Shown piece after piece: positions 12,701-23,797 of a stretch of 64,000 bases of DNA. The first letter of the stretch is position 1; every line of letters begins with the position of its first letter. Made by a program: the position numbers and the translations under genes. The notes under the pieces were generated by a model. It was not told where the DNA came from. It saw only the letters and a program-made list of their open reading frames with translations, and made no database searches. Origin of the DNA: Apostichopus japonicus (taxonomy: Eukaryota; Echinodermata; Holothuroidea; Aspidochirotida; Stichopodidae); NCBI RefSeq assembly GCF_037975245.1, contig NC_092572.1:31593989-31657988 (forward strand), written 5' to 3'.

Positions 12701-14940
12701 ATTGTGTAGACGTCCAATACTTAACGTATTTGGGTCCAGTGCATACGAACATCTCCTAAGGGCACACTTATTGCTATTTTAAGGCAATATGAATGAATTT
12801 AGAGCAAAAATGAGAAGAAAATTTGAATAGGATTGAAGTAGCAAAACCTCTCATAGCAACACATACATACAGTACAGGGCAAATAATTTTCAAAATCCTC
12901 TGAAATTTCTTGCATTATAAAAAACTGTGTAGACCTCCAATGGAAACATATTTGGGTTCGGTGCATATGAACATCTCCTAAGAGCACACTTATTGCTATT
13001 TTGTGGCAATATGAATAAATTTAGAGAAAAAATGAGAAGAAAATTTTAATAGGATTGAAGTAGCAAAACCTCTCATAGCGACACATACATACAGTACAGG
13101 GCGAATAATTTTCAAAATCCTCTGAAATTTCTTGCATTATAAAAAACTATGTAGACCTCCAATAGAAACATATTTGGGTTCGGTGCATACGAACATCTCC
13201 TAAGAGCACACTTATTGCTATTTTGAATAAATTTAGAGAAAAAATGAGAAGAAAATTTGAATAGGATTGAAGTAGCAAAACCTCTCATAGCAATGACATA
13301 CATACAGTACAGGGCTAATCAATTCCAAAATCGTCTGAAATTTCTTGCATTATAAAAACTGTGTAGACCTCCGATAGATGCATTATTGAGCTGACTGCAT
13401 AGAAACATCTCCTAAGAGCACACTTATTGCTATTTGGTGGCAATATCAATAAATTTAGAGAAAAAATGAGAAGAAAATTTTAATAGGACTGAAGTAGCAA
13501 AACCTCTCATAGCAACACATACATACAGTACAGGGCGAATAATTTTCAAAATCCTCTGAATTTCTTGCGTTATAAAAATTGTGTAGACGCGTCGAATAGA
13601 AACATATAATTTGGGTTCGGTGCATACGAACATCTCCTAAGAGCACACTTATTGCTATTTTAAGGCAATATGAATGAATTTAGAGCAAAAATGAGAAGAA
13701 ATATTGTGTAGGATTAAAGTAGCAAAACCTCTCTTTGCAATACATACATACAGTACAGGGCAAATAATTTTCAAAATCCTCTGAAATTTCTTGCATTATA
13801 AAAAACTGTGTAGACCTCCAATAGAACAATATTTGGGCTCGGTGCATGCATACAAACATATCCTAAGAGCACACTTATTGCTATTTTAAGGCAATATGAA
13901 TGAATTTCGAGCAAAAAAGAGAAGAAAAATTGTGTAAGATTAAAGTAGCAAAACCTCTCTTAGCAATGACATACATACAGTACAGGGCTAATGAATTCCA
14001 AAATCCTCTGAAATTTCTTGCATTATCAAAACTGTGTTGACCTCCAATAGAAACGTATTTGGGTCTGGTGCATACAAACATCTCCTAAGAGCACACTTAT
14101 TGCTAGTTTAAGGCAATATGAATGAATTTAGAGCAAAAATGAGAAGAAAATTTTAATAGGATTGAAGTAGCAAAACCTCTCATAGCAACACATACATACA
14201 GTACAGGGGAAATAATTTTCAAAACCCTGTGAAATTTCTTGCATTATAAAAACTGTGTAGACCTCCAATAGAAACATATTTGGGTCTGGTGCATACAAAC
14301 ATCTCCTAAGAGCACACTTATTGCTATTTTGTGGCAATATAAATGAATTTAGAGCAAAAATGAGAAGAAAATTTTAATAGGATTGAAGAAGCAAAACTTC
14401 TCAAAGCAATTACATACATACAGCACAGGGTGAATAAATTCCAAAAATCCTCTGAAATTACTTGCATTATAAAAAACTGTGTACAGGTGTAGACCTCCAA
14501 TAGAAGCATAATTGAGCTGACTGCATACAAACATCTCCTAAGAGCACACTTATTGCTATATTAAGGCAATATGAATGAATTAAGTGCAAAAATGAGAAGA
14601 AAATTTTAATAGGATTGAAGTAGCAAAACCTCTCATAGCAACACATACATACAGTACAGGGCAAATAATTTTCAAAATCCTCTGAAATTTCTTGCATTAT
14701 GAAAACTGTGTAGACCTCCAATAGAAACATATTTGGGTTCGGTGCATACGAACATCTCCTAAGAGCACACTTATTGCTATTTTAAGGCAATATCAATAAA
14801 TTTAGGGAAAAATGAGAAGAAAAATGTTAATAGGATTGAAGTAGCAAAACCTCTCATAGCAACACATACATACTGTACAGGGCGAATAAATGCCAAAATC
14901 TTCTGAAATTTCTTTCATTATTAAAACTGTGTGGACCCTT
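9708..14940. repeat. Satellite array, about 24 units of about 222 bp
   Basis: A head-to-tail array. Each unit carries the same landmarks: TAGGATTGAAGTAGCAAAAC, CTCTCATAGCAA, ACATACATACAGTACAGGG, TTCTTGCATTATAAAAA, GTGTAGACCTCCAATAGAA, and GAGCACACTTATTGCTATTT. Unit starts near 9722, 9943, 10166, 10388 and so on to 14830 give about 24 units with a mean spacing of 222 bp. Units diverge by scattered substitutions and small indels, and one is shortened (between about 13052 and 13263). The array lies inside the putative first intron. Short minus-strand ORFs recur in the units but look like by-products. Confidence 0.97.
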
Positions 14941-17476
14941 AATACAGTATTGATACTAGGAATTAAACAGTTTTGAAAACTCGCTCAGAAAAACTTATGT
15001 CCCTGCAGTCCATGAAAACATGCCCTTTAAAATACCCGTATATGAACACACAATACTTAGCTATAATGACTCCTGACAAGACATTGGCTTGTGCCCAACA
15101 GAAGCCCATAGTTATAGGTCAAGAAAGAAAAATTAAATTTATGATGAATTTTGTAGCTAATTAACAGCAACAAATGACTGCCAAGTTGGGGAGTGGGAAA
15201 TTTTTCAGTAAACTCTAACGGGGAAATCCCTCATCTAGTAATAATAACGACAACAAGTAGCACTCTAACACTTCGGCCCATTTGCAACTTCTGGCTTAGA
15301 CAACAGGTTTCCATGGCAACAAACACCTTTGTTTAGGCTGCATGTACAGGTCTAAGCAACCCCTTGGACCAAAAGTAGGCTACAATTAAAGCAGAGACTA
15401 TATCACATAGAATATCAGCTTTATCTGGTCTGATGGAATCTGTACCAATTAGGAGTGACTATTAAGGACGCTAGTACTTGCTAACATTCTAACAAAACCT
15501 TAACAGAGCCTCAGTCCTATCTCCTAAAATATATTGCTACAGATCTTTCAACCCAGAAGTTGATGGAAAGTTCAGCAAATCCTGTCACCATGGCAACTAG
15601 TAAAAGTGTAGCATTGCATCATGGGATCTAAACATAGCTCGAATGGCGACACTTATACCAACTGAAAAATAAATGTGAGTGCATTAGAGGGACGGGTAAT
15701 GCTCGACATAATCACAGCAATACATAATAAACCTTATAAATATCCCAATGTGGGTTCTCGTTGGACCAATAACCTGAAGCACTTTCAATTCTCTCACATT
15801 AATTCAATGTAGGTTAGGACTTAACCATACACACATTATGGCTGAGGGAATATAAGTGCCATAATCAACCCTGTAAACAGCTATTAAACAATGTTCAGTT
15901 AAAATGATACAGAATTTACACACATTACAATAGTAATTACTATACCTGTAGACTCACTATAGCTGTTACTGCTATTAAGTCCTAAATAATAAATACATTC
16001 TTTGTGCATTCTGCAATCATAGGAGATCAATATACTAATTAATTCCAAATTAAACTTAATAAGGGCTGGTACTCTGTGTGCACATTGCTATCACAGAATT
16101 AACCTGCATTAGTGCATACATTCACAGGTAATATACAGAAGGATGCACAATGAAACTGACTAGGCTCCTGAGGGGTTTGGGGCGAAGTTAAAAGATGAAC
16201 TCTTTACCTGTATTGAAATTAATGTAACTAATTTCTAACAGTTTTCTAGCTTGTCTCTACTGCACATGCATGACAGCTTGGAGTCTCTTGGTGAATGGTA
16301 GAGTCGCTTGCAAACTTAAGTGTTTTTTAGAAATTTAAAGAAAAACAAAGAAGCTTTGAGAGAAATCATTTTCCCCACCCTAGAGACAAGATTTTACTTA
16401 AGCCTTGGTCACAAATTCTCCAGGAAGTAGGCAGACTGTCTTCCCATACCTTTAACTTATTCCTCCAGAGATTACACAGAACATGAAATAACTATAAAGA
16501 CTTAATCAAGAATGAAACAAAGCCTGACCTATGAGTACTGGATTTGGAATTACCATCGCCACAGTCCTAGGGATGTTTGGGATGTTTTCATCCTATGATT
16601 CAGGAGAAGTGAATTTTTGAACCTTGCGCCAACTTAATATAATATGATTTGAACATCGGAGATCGACGGTGATGTCATTGCTTCACTTCGTTGGGGGGGG
16701 GGGGGCTGCAGGGACGCTATCATTAGCAAGCTAGAGTGAGATCTGATCGAGTTTGATCAATGTGATGCACTGACCTCACGTCTTGATGTAGGTCGGTCCG
16801 TAGATTCAAATTTTCTGGCAGGAAGAGCCAATGTTTCAAGCATTGTATCACAGAAACTACAATTCATCATATGGCAAGGCTTAATAGTGAAATACAAAGA
16901 CAAAAGATGATATGACAGGAAGGACTGGATCACATTTTTTACTAGAAAATTCCTCTAACAAACAAGTCATAACAGAGCTTGTGGTAAAGCCTGTCAGAGA
17001 CCACAAAGGGAACAGTGTGCTCCTCTTTGAAGCAAACAATGGGGCTAATGATCACAAGCAATGAATATCTGCTTTATTGCCTGCCTAAATTTTGTTAAAA
17101 CAAAATCAGTATGATCAGTGCACCATCACTTATATTTACCATTTGAGTTTCATCAGCTGCTGCAATGATCTACTCACATTTAACTGTACAGTTTACATGT
17201 AATGTGACCAAGGCTGCAGCATATTCCTGAGTAGCCCTAGGGTATACATGATATCTAAAAATATAAATCATGGATGGATGGATTGTCTACTACTGTACTA
17301 GTATGTGGATAACCAATATTGAGTAGATGATTTCTCATATATATAGTGGAGGGTCATTTGAGGTCAGCAGAAGTCACAATGTCAAGCCAGTTAAATATAG
17401 TAGCCCAACAAGGAAAATTGAATGGATGTCAAACTAAGCAGGTGGATGTCATGTAGATATGAATCACAGTGTTTTT
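14941..17476. other. Non-coding intron-like DNA
   Basis: No coding sequence is supported. A poly-G run lies near 16693-16704. A short stretch near 17340-17430 belongs to the AGGTCA-rich repeat family (GGTCATTTGAGGTCAGCAGA). Confidence 0.5.
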
Positions 17477-18956
17477 GGTTCCTTGCTTTAGCAAAAGGAA
17501 CCTATGTATTCAGCTTGGCATATGTGTGTGTCTGTAACACTTGTTTGGGTGCACTGTAACTCAACAAGGAAAAGTTGAACTGATATCAAACTTGGTATTT
17601 AGATTCGCCATAGTGAGAAGGTGGGCCCTATTGTTTTCGCTGCTTGTAAAGGTCACCAAAGGTCAGTTAGGGCCAAAAAGCCAAAATAATAAACAAAGCA
17701 ATAACTCCCATTGACAGGGTCCGACATGTTTGTTTTAGAACTAGTTGTAAATGGGGTAGGGGATCGTTTTAACCATAACAGTCGAGTGTGATCCAAGGTC
17801 ATCAAAGGTCAATTAGGGGTCAAAAACTAGTATTTCTGCAATAACTTGAGAACAAAATGTCCGAGTTATGCTATTGTAATCCATTAGTCATCTTTGTGAC
17901 CTTCAACTTTATGTTGACCTCTTGTGACCTGCATTAGTTTCTTTGGTTATATATTTGAATTCTTGTAGCCATATTCAGATCTCAAATGGTCTTCCGATCA
18001 AAATTGTCCATGGGTTGACCCATGTGCGACCTTCTGGTGCAAAGTTAATCAGAGGTTAAGGTTTTTATATAAAATATGCTAAATTTAGGAGATACAGGGC
18101 AAAGGAAAAAAGTTTGTCAATATTTTATATAGCTCTGTGCTCTATAGACGAAACGGTTGGCCCCAAAGGTTGGATTTGATACCTTTTTAGCAATAACATT
18201 GTGTGTGTACATTGGAGTGCATAGCAATTATGCGAGAATGTGCACATCAATGAGGGGAACTTTTTAATAAAATCAGTCATGTTATCCAAGGTCATTCAAG
18301 GTTGCTTATGGGCAAAAAATCTGCCCACTCATGCCAATTTTTGCAACAACTTCCAATTACAAAATATAAAATAGCTGATATATTGGGACCAGTTGTGAAT
18401 GAAGTAGGGGCACATTTTCCAAAATAACCGTTATGTAATCCAAGGTCACCAAAGGTCAATTATGGGTTAAATATGCTTTTTTTTTTAGACTAGTTGTGTA
18501 AAGGGTAAGCGATCGTTTCCAAACATAACAGTCATGTCATTCAAGGTCAACAAGGGTCAAAAACTCAATCTCCAAACTGATCAAAATTGTCCATGGTTGA
18601 CCCCTGTGTGACCTTCGTGCGGTTTTGTTTGGTTTTGAGAGGTGGACCTCTGTTGACCTCACATGACCTTGGAATAGTGCCTCTAGTGACCTGTATTAGT
18701 TTTTTGTTGTTGAATTTTTGAATTTGTGTGGCCATATTTTAAATGTCCATGGGTTGACTCCTGTGCAACCAAAGTTATTAAGTACAGTTAGGATGATTCT
18801 GCAAGTTCTTATAAACAAATCTAACAAAAGTCAACAAATTCTCAAAAGGACCAATCATTGATTTTTAATAATTATGGCTATGATATCCTGTGTGTACATT
18901 CAACCCTGAAATAACAATTTTAGGATAGTGCTTCTAGTCCTAATAGGCAAGGAACC
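17477..18956. mobile_element. Dispersed repeat about 1.48 kb with 10-bp inverted ends
   Basis: The left end GGTTCCTTGC and right end GCAAGGAACC are exact inverted repeats. The left end also folds on itself (GGTTCCTT...AAAGGAACC). A related, shorter copy occupies about 36878-37690 with the same internal order: ACTGTAA(C/T)T-AACAAGG, CGCCATAGTGAGAAGGTG, CCCTATTGT, AAGGTCACCAAAG, CTCCCATT-ACAGGG and ATAGTGCCCTTG at the end. The interior is full of AAGGTCA half-sites. No ORF. Probably a non-autonomous element of unknown superfamily. Confidence 0.6.
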
Positions 18957-21021
18957 ATAGTGCCCTTGGGCTCTTGTTTAGTAATTAGATGAATCCTGCT
19001 TTCATGAAGGTCAAAAATGGGAAATTCTTGTAAAAATGATAACTGTGAAAGAGAAACATAGATGGGTCTCACTGTAGTCTAGCACATGAATATCCCTCAA
19101 TTGATTAGGTGAACTCTTTATCTTTTGATCGTGGTCATAGGTCATTTGAGGTCAGCAGGGACAAAATATGTGAAAGCCTTGTAATTTTAAACAATGTCTC
19201 GATTTGCAACCAGTTATTTCATCAAACCCTTAATGTAGTTTGACATTTTGGTGTCTTATTCAGTTCCTATGCTGAAAGCATCAGGAACCTATATTAAATT
19301 TCAAGTTTGCTTGTACAGTACTGTATTTGTATTACTGTGTCTGTATGTGATGCCTAAACACAAAACATTTCAAGACTCCAGCCAGTTGGATTTGGCGTAT
19401 AACAAGCAACAATGTTTCTTAAACTTACACATGCAGTTTACAATGCCATCTAGCCAGAGTTTGACATGGGGGAGGGAGTCTGATGTCCCCTGAAAGAGGG
19501 TCTCAGACACAGTATTGTCCACCCCTTGGATAATTTCTTTGGGTACAACGCAACATGTGTCTATCAATTCCAACATTCTAACTGCATTTTGCAGTTTAAG
19601 ATTTCATGTTTTTGGACAGACTGTGGCTACAGCCCTGCACATACACCAAAGCAACTTCAAGGACATTCTAGATTAGTTTTGTTAGAAAATTACAGACAAT
19701 GGTTACAGTACAGTCCACTGTATACATTTTAAAGCATGTTTACTGTAGATGACATCCAACAGGACCAAAACCTTAATAAATTTGTAAAACATCACAAATG
19801 TGCAGTGTAGACTATATACACTTAACATTAAAGCCCTATGCATCTCAATACCTCTATGTATATTGTAATACTTGACAGCATCATGGTGTTTTGCTTCTTC
19901 TGCCACATTGCTTGATCAATGCTCTTGAAATATTTTCCCTTGGTACAGTACTACATGGAATCGTTTACAGAATGTAATGTTTTGTAGCCTCAAAGCATTT
20001 CAGCCACAAATTATGAGGCAATTATGGCTTAATTTGGTGCATTGATCATCTGTGGTTACATCTCATCTGATAGAAGGTTACATCTAGGTGTCAACCACAG
20101 TTTTGCTGTAACCACCTGACCTACTGGTTCCAGAAATGCTTGCAAGCAGTAAAGCAATAAACAAAGGATGTTAGGCATCTGAAGTTTAGAGAGCTCTGTG
20201 CACACGTGACCAGTAATACCACTAGTAGCCGGAATTGTCTTACAGGTTCCTCCTGACCTGGCAGTAGAGCCTTGATTTGACAGTGGAGTTACAAAAGTCT
20301 AAACATCTTAGATTGAACTGTTGCAAAGATAGTGTTTCCTTGAAAGTAATGTATATTATACAATTGTGAAATCATATCAAGTTTGAAAGGTCTTCTTTCA
20401 GTGAGCAGATAGCTAGTGCTCTTTTAACGATATTTTGTTTGTTGGAATTGGCTTTAAAGCACTGTACATAATGAAGGATATACATATTGATTGTCCTTAA
20501 ATCATTCTGTCAAGTAGAATAGATCAGTAATTACTTTTGCACATTACACTGTGTGCATTGAAATGTCTGTTAACAAATATACCCTAAATAATGTACATCT
20601 ACAATAACCTTCTTACTTTCTTATTAGATAGAGGTCATAGGTCAGTTCACCTAAATATCAATAAGAAACAAATGGGAGAACACACAGTTAACTTTAGATG
20701 TGGTTTTGTAGATTTTCTTTCCTTCCTTACAATATATGTGATGTACAGTATATCCCATTAAGCCGATCAGAGGTCAATACCTATAGTAGCTGCTTTGACT
20801 TCATTTAGTGTGAGGATCTTCTTTGCTAGTAACCAGAATCTTACTCTCTTATGTGGAGTTCAAGAGAAGTTCAAGTCTCAGAGGAGCTGTTTGTTACATC
20901 TCAAACATCACGTTTCAGAAATCTTCTGACCAAGGCTAGTCTAAAATGAAAGTAATTGATGTGATTAGTTGGCAAAGATTTACTAAATCAATGGATTGAT
21001 TGTTGTTTCTCTCTTCCATAG
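18957..21021. other. Non-coding intron-like DNA before the first DED exon
   Basis: Diverged AGGTCA-repeat modules occur near 19000-19200. The rest shows no domain. Short ORFs of up to 81 codons at 19248-19906 have no plausible protein character. Confidence 0.5.
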
Positions 21022-21292
21022 GCATCCATCTTCACCTTCAGCCATCTCAAAGAAGAACTGTCTTCAAAGCTTACCCAAACTGACTGTGGGAATTTAGGCC
21101 GCTACTTTTCACTACCACCCGATCAAGTGAAGACCATTATTACAAGTCCCTTGTACTCCAAGAACTTTCTGCTTGCCCTTGAAGAGAGAGGATACATACA
21201 CCCTTCAAATGTGAATCGATTAACTGATGCACTCACTGAGCTGAAGATCAACCATACTCACTTATTAACAGAGACGTACATGAAGCTGAGAG
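21022..21292 (+). CDS. Death-effector domain 1 exon
   Basis: The exon encodes about 90 residues. It starts after a TTCCATAG acceptor with ASIFTFSHLKEELSSKLTQ and ends at AGAG|GTAGGC, leaving one base. The pattern of six short helices, with NFLLALEERGYIHPSNVNRL followed by LTELKINHTHLL, is that of a death-effector domain. The region [LEERG-(hydrophobic)-xPxNVxxL] is the classic helix 3-4 stretch of DEDs in FADD, caspase-8 and DEDD proteins. Such domains assemble by homotypic contact into caspase-activating or inflammatory filaments. There is no in-frame Met at its start, so a 5' exon must exist. The phase-0 start fits the propeller exon. Confidence 0.8.
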
Positions 21293-21589
21293 GTAGGCCA
21301 ATAATCACTAGCTCTCTTGTAATTATGTATTTTGCTTCACCACCCTTCCCCACCTCTACCCCCCAGAAAGATCCCACTTTAAGTATTGATACATAACACA
21401 GGTGGTGATTTATTCTAGATGCTGGAAACCAAGATGTGTACAACAAAACATTGTATGTACAGTATGTACAAGTGGGCAAATATCACTTTGTGCCATGATG
21501 TGTATCATGCAATCAGCATGCCTGTACATCTCTGTGGATATTTAACAACACTGGAAACTTCAACTTGATATTTACCTTAAACATTTCAG

Positions 21590-21889
21590 ATCAAGAGACT
21601 GAATACGATAGATTCCTCGCCGGCCTCTCTGCTCATTTGACATTTTCCATAACAGAGAAACTGTGTGATAACTTTGAAGTTACAGATGAGAACAAGAACA
21701 CAGTTATCTCCAGTCAGAATCCAGGACTTTCCTTCCTCCAGACAATTGATGAGATGGGTATCATTAATCCTTCTGATGTCAGCAAATTAGAGACACCTTT
21801 AGAGGAATATCGTCTTCTCCAGGCAGTAGCTAAGATACACGAATACCAGTCCTTGGTACTTTATGACGAAATCAAGGCACAAGATGAAG
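21590..21889 (+). CDS. Death-effector domain 2 exon
   Basis: It follows the first DED exon with matching phase (one base carried over makes the Asp of DQETEYDRFL). It spans 100 codons to the donor GAAG|GTAGTG. The core reads LSFLQTIDEMGIINPSDVSK and then LETPLEEYRLLQAVAKIHEY, the same helix pattern as DED 1. Tandem DEDs are known in caspase-8, caspase-10, c-FLIP and some invertebrate NLR-like proteins. It leaves one base, which pairs with the NACHT exon. Read through without splicing it would stop at 22024. Confidence 0.8.
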
Positions 21890-22282
21890 GTAGTGTAAAT
21901 TCATGTGTATGTTACAAACTTTATACTCCACTGGTACAAGTTTCATGCCAGTTTTCAGGAACATTCCTGACTTTAGACTTCATAGCTCAAAAACAGTTAA
22001 GCACACAAAATGCACTCATTATCTAAAAATATTATGTGTGGTTTACAGGATATTTTAGGAATATAATGAAGATATAACATAACATATTATAGATTTTAGA
22101 TATAATATATTAGATATATTATATACAGATATAATATATTTTAGGGATATAATGAATCTTATATATTTATACCTTATACTGTATCTTATATAATATTTAT
22201 ATCATATTAAAATTTATATCTTTTATAATATATATACATTTATATTTACACACACACACACCCATATATATATATATATATA

Positions 22283-22337
<55 letters not shown>

Positions 22338-22949
22338 CTATATTGATATCTTATAAAATATAGTTATATATAAGGGATATAATATAATGAATATATGAAT
22401 ATATATGAATATTTTAGGGATAGAATGAAGACTGAGATGTCAAAATATGTTTTGAACTGAAGCACATTGATGGAACTCACAGCTTCATAGCATTGTATGT
22501 TGTTGAGAAATATAATAATGTAGGTTTTCACTATATTATGATTAGTGCATTGTTCTGTGTAATCTGTGATGTCATACAGTGACTGTACCAACAGCTCTTT
22601 CTCCTGTAAAATTAAAGTTATGATATTAATCCTTTGAAAATGATTTAGTCGTGTCCCAGGAAGCTGCAGTTTGCAGTGTACTCAAATGACTTCACAATTA
22701 AACACTGCTCCTTATCATGGAGGAGTCCTACTTTATCAGTGAAAAATAAATAAAGAATTTATAAATAAATATTATATATAATATTAATATTTTAATATTT
22801 TTTAATATTTTAATTAAAATTTATAATTTACTAATGTACATTAATATATTTAATATAGTATTGTTCGATACAGGTGACAAACGCCTACAGTACTGTACAG
22901 TGGAATTACAATCTTCCTTACCGGTTTCGAACCTCTGGACATACAATCA
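21890..22949. repeat. Intron with AT-rich low-complexity DNA
   Basis: From about 22070 to 22410 the sequence is nearly pure A/T, including (AT)n and short ATATTTA tandem variants. A second A/T block lies at 22750-22870. No coding potential. Confidence 0.85.
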
Positions 22950-23146
22950 GCATCCATAGCCTAGTGGTTAGGGTGTCCGCGTACAGAGCGGAAGGCCCGT
23001 GGTTCGAATCCCGGTGGAGGCTGAAAGTTTTTTCACTGTTCTTCATTTTCCAACTCATTACGATTTTCATTTATATATATATATATATGGTCACTTTCGG
23101 TGATCATGCACTGAAGAAGAGCTAGTTTTGCTCGAAAGCTCTGCAA
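22950..23146 (+). mobile_element. tRNA-headed SINE-like element
   Basis: Positions 22950-23021 fold as a 72-nt tRNA-like cloverleaf. The acceptor stem GCATCCA/TGGAGGC has 6 of 7 pairs. The A box lies in TAGCCTAGTGGTTAGGG. The anticodon stem TCCGC/GCGGA is perfect with a 7-nt loop (anticodon ACA), and the B box is GGTTCGAATCC. The T stem is poorly paired and anticodon ACA is not a normal tRNA, so it is not a working tRNA gene. A TTTTTT run follows at 23028. The tail has an AT microsatellite and the hairpin AGAGCT...AGCTCT (23118-23142), typical of SINE 3' parts. Confidence 0.6.
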
Positions 23147-23263
23147 AAACCAAACATTGGCTGTTTTACTTCCAATCACTTACCTAATTCAATTATTGTA
23201 TCTCACTCGAGATCCAGCCTTTCTCTAAATGCAGCATAGTTGTTTAACAGTTATTCAGTTATT

Positions 23264-23333
<70 letters not shown>

Positions 23334-23350
23334 GATATATATATATATAT

Positions 23351-23394
<44 letters not shown>

Positions 23395-23395
23395 A
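23264..23395. repeat. (AT)n microsatellite with TCTATA/AGATAT interruptions
   Basis: A run of about 130 bp of alternating AT with a few TC/AG interruptions. Long Ile-Tyr minus-strand ORFs here are artefacts of the repeat. Confidence 0.95.
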
Positions 23396-23797
23396 AACTA
23401 AATAAATAAATAAATTCTTTCCATTTATGACAGCAATCATTGTATATTATGATATGAATGAAATATAATAACATCTTGGTTTCCAATTGTTTCAAGTCTG
23501 GATGTATGACACTATATTTTAACATTGCTGTTTGTATTACTGAGTAATTTTAAACTGACTGGCATGTTTGAGCAATGACAGTGTCTTAGTTTGTGTTGGG
23601 AGTGAGCTTCCTTTACATTTGAAGATTATACTACATTAGTTGTTAATAAATGTTACCAAAGATACAGTGTTACGAGATTGCCCAAACTATTGATATCAGT
23701 ATGGTACATTTTTTTAAATATTCTGTTGTAAATTGTGAAACATTTGAACTTGTTTCAATAGAAATTGAACTGTGCTTTCTGTTTCCTTGTATTAAAG

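Larger units (their letters stand above)
9535..21021 (+). other. Putative 11.5 kb intron joining propeller to DED exons
   Basis: The donor GTAAGT at 9535 and the acceptor TTCCATAG ending at 21021 are both good and phase-compatible (0/0). The interval contains the satellite array, a 1.48 kb dispersed repeat and unique non-coding DNA. I saw no domain-bearing exon in between. Without cDNA the join is inference. Confidence 0.35.

Noticed and set aside
9631-14730. Some fifteen minus-strand ORFs of 60-87 codons
   Set aside because: All lie in the tandem satellite, overlap in several frames and have no start, splice or domain support.
9708-14940. CRISPR array
   Set aside because: The whole 222-bp unit repeats with no unique spacers, and the genome is eukaryotic.
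22950-23021. Functional tRNA gene
   Set aside because: Anticodon ACA is not used in normal tRNA sets and the T stem has mismatches. A SINE head is more likely.
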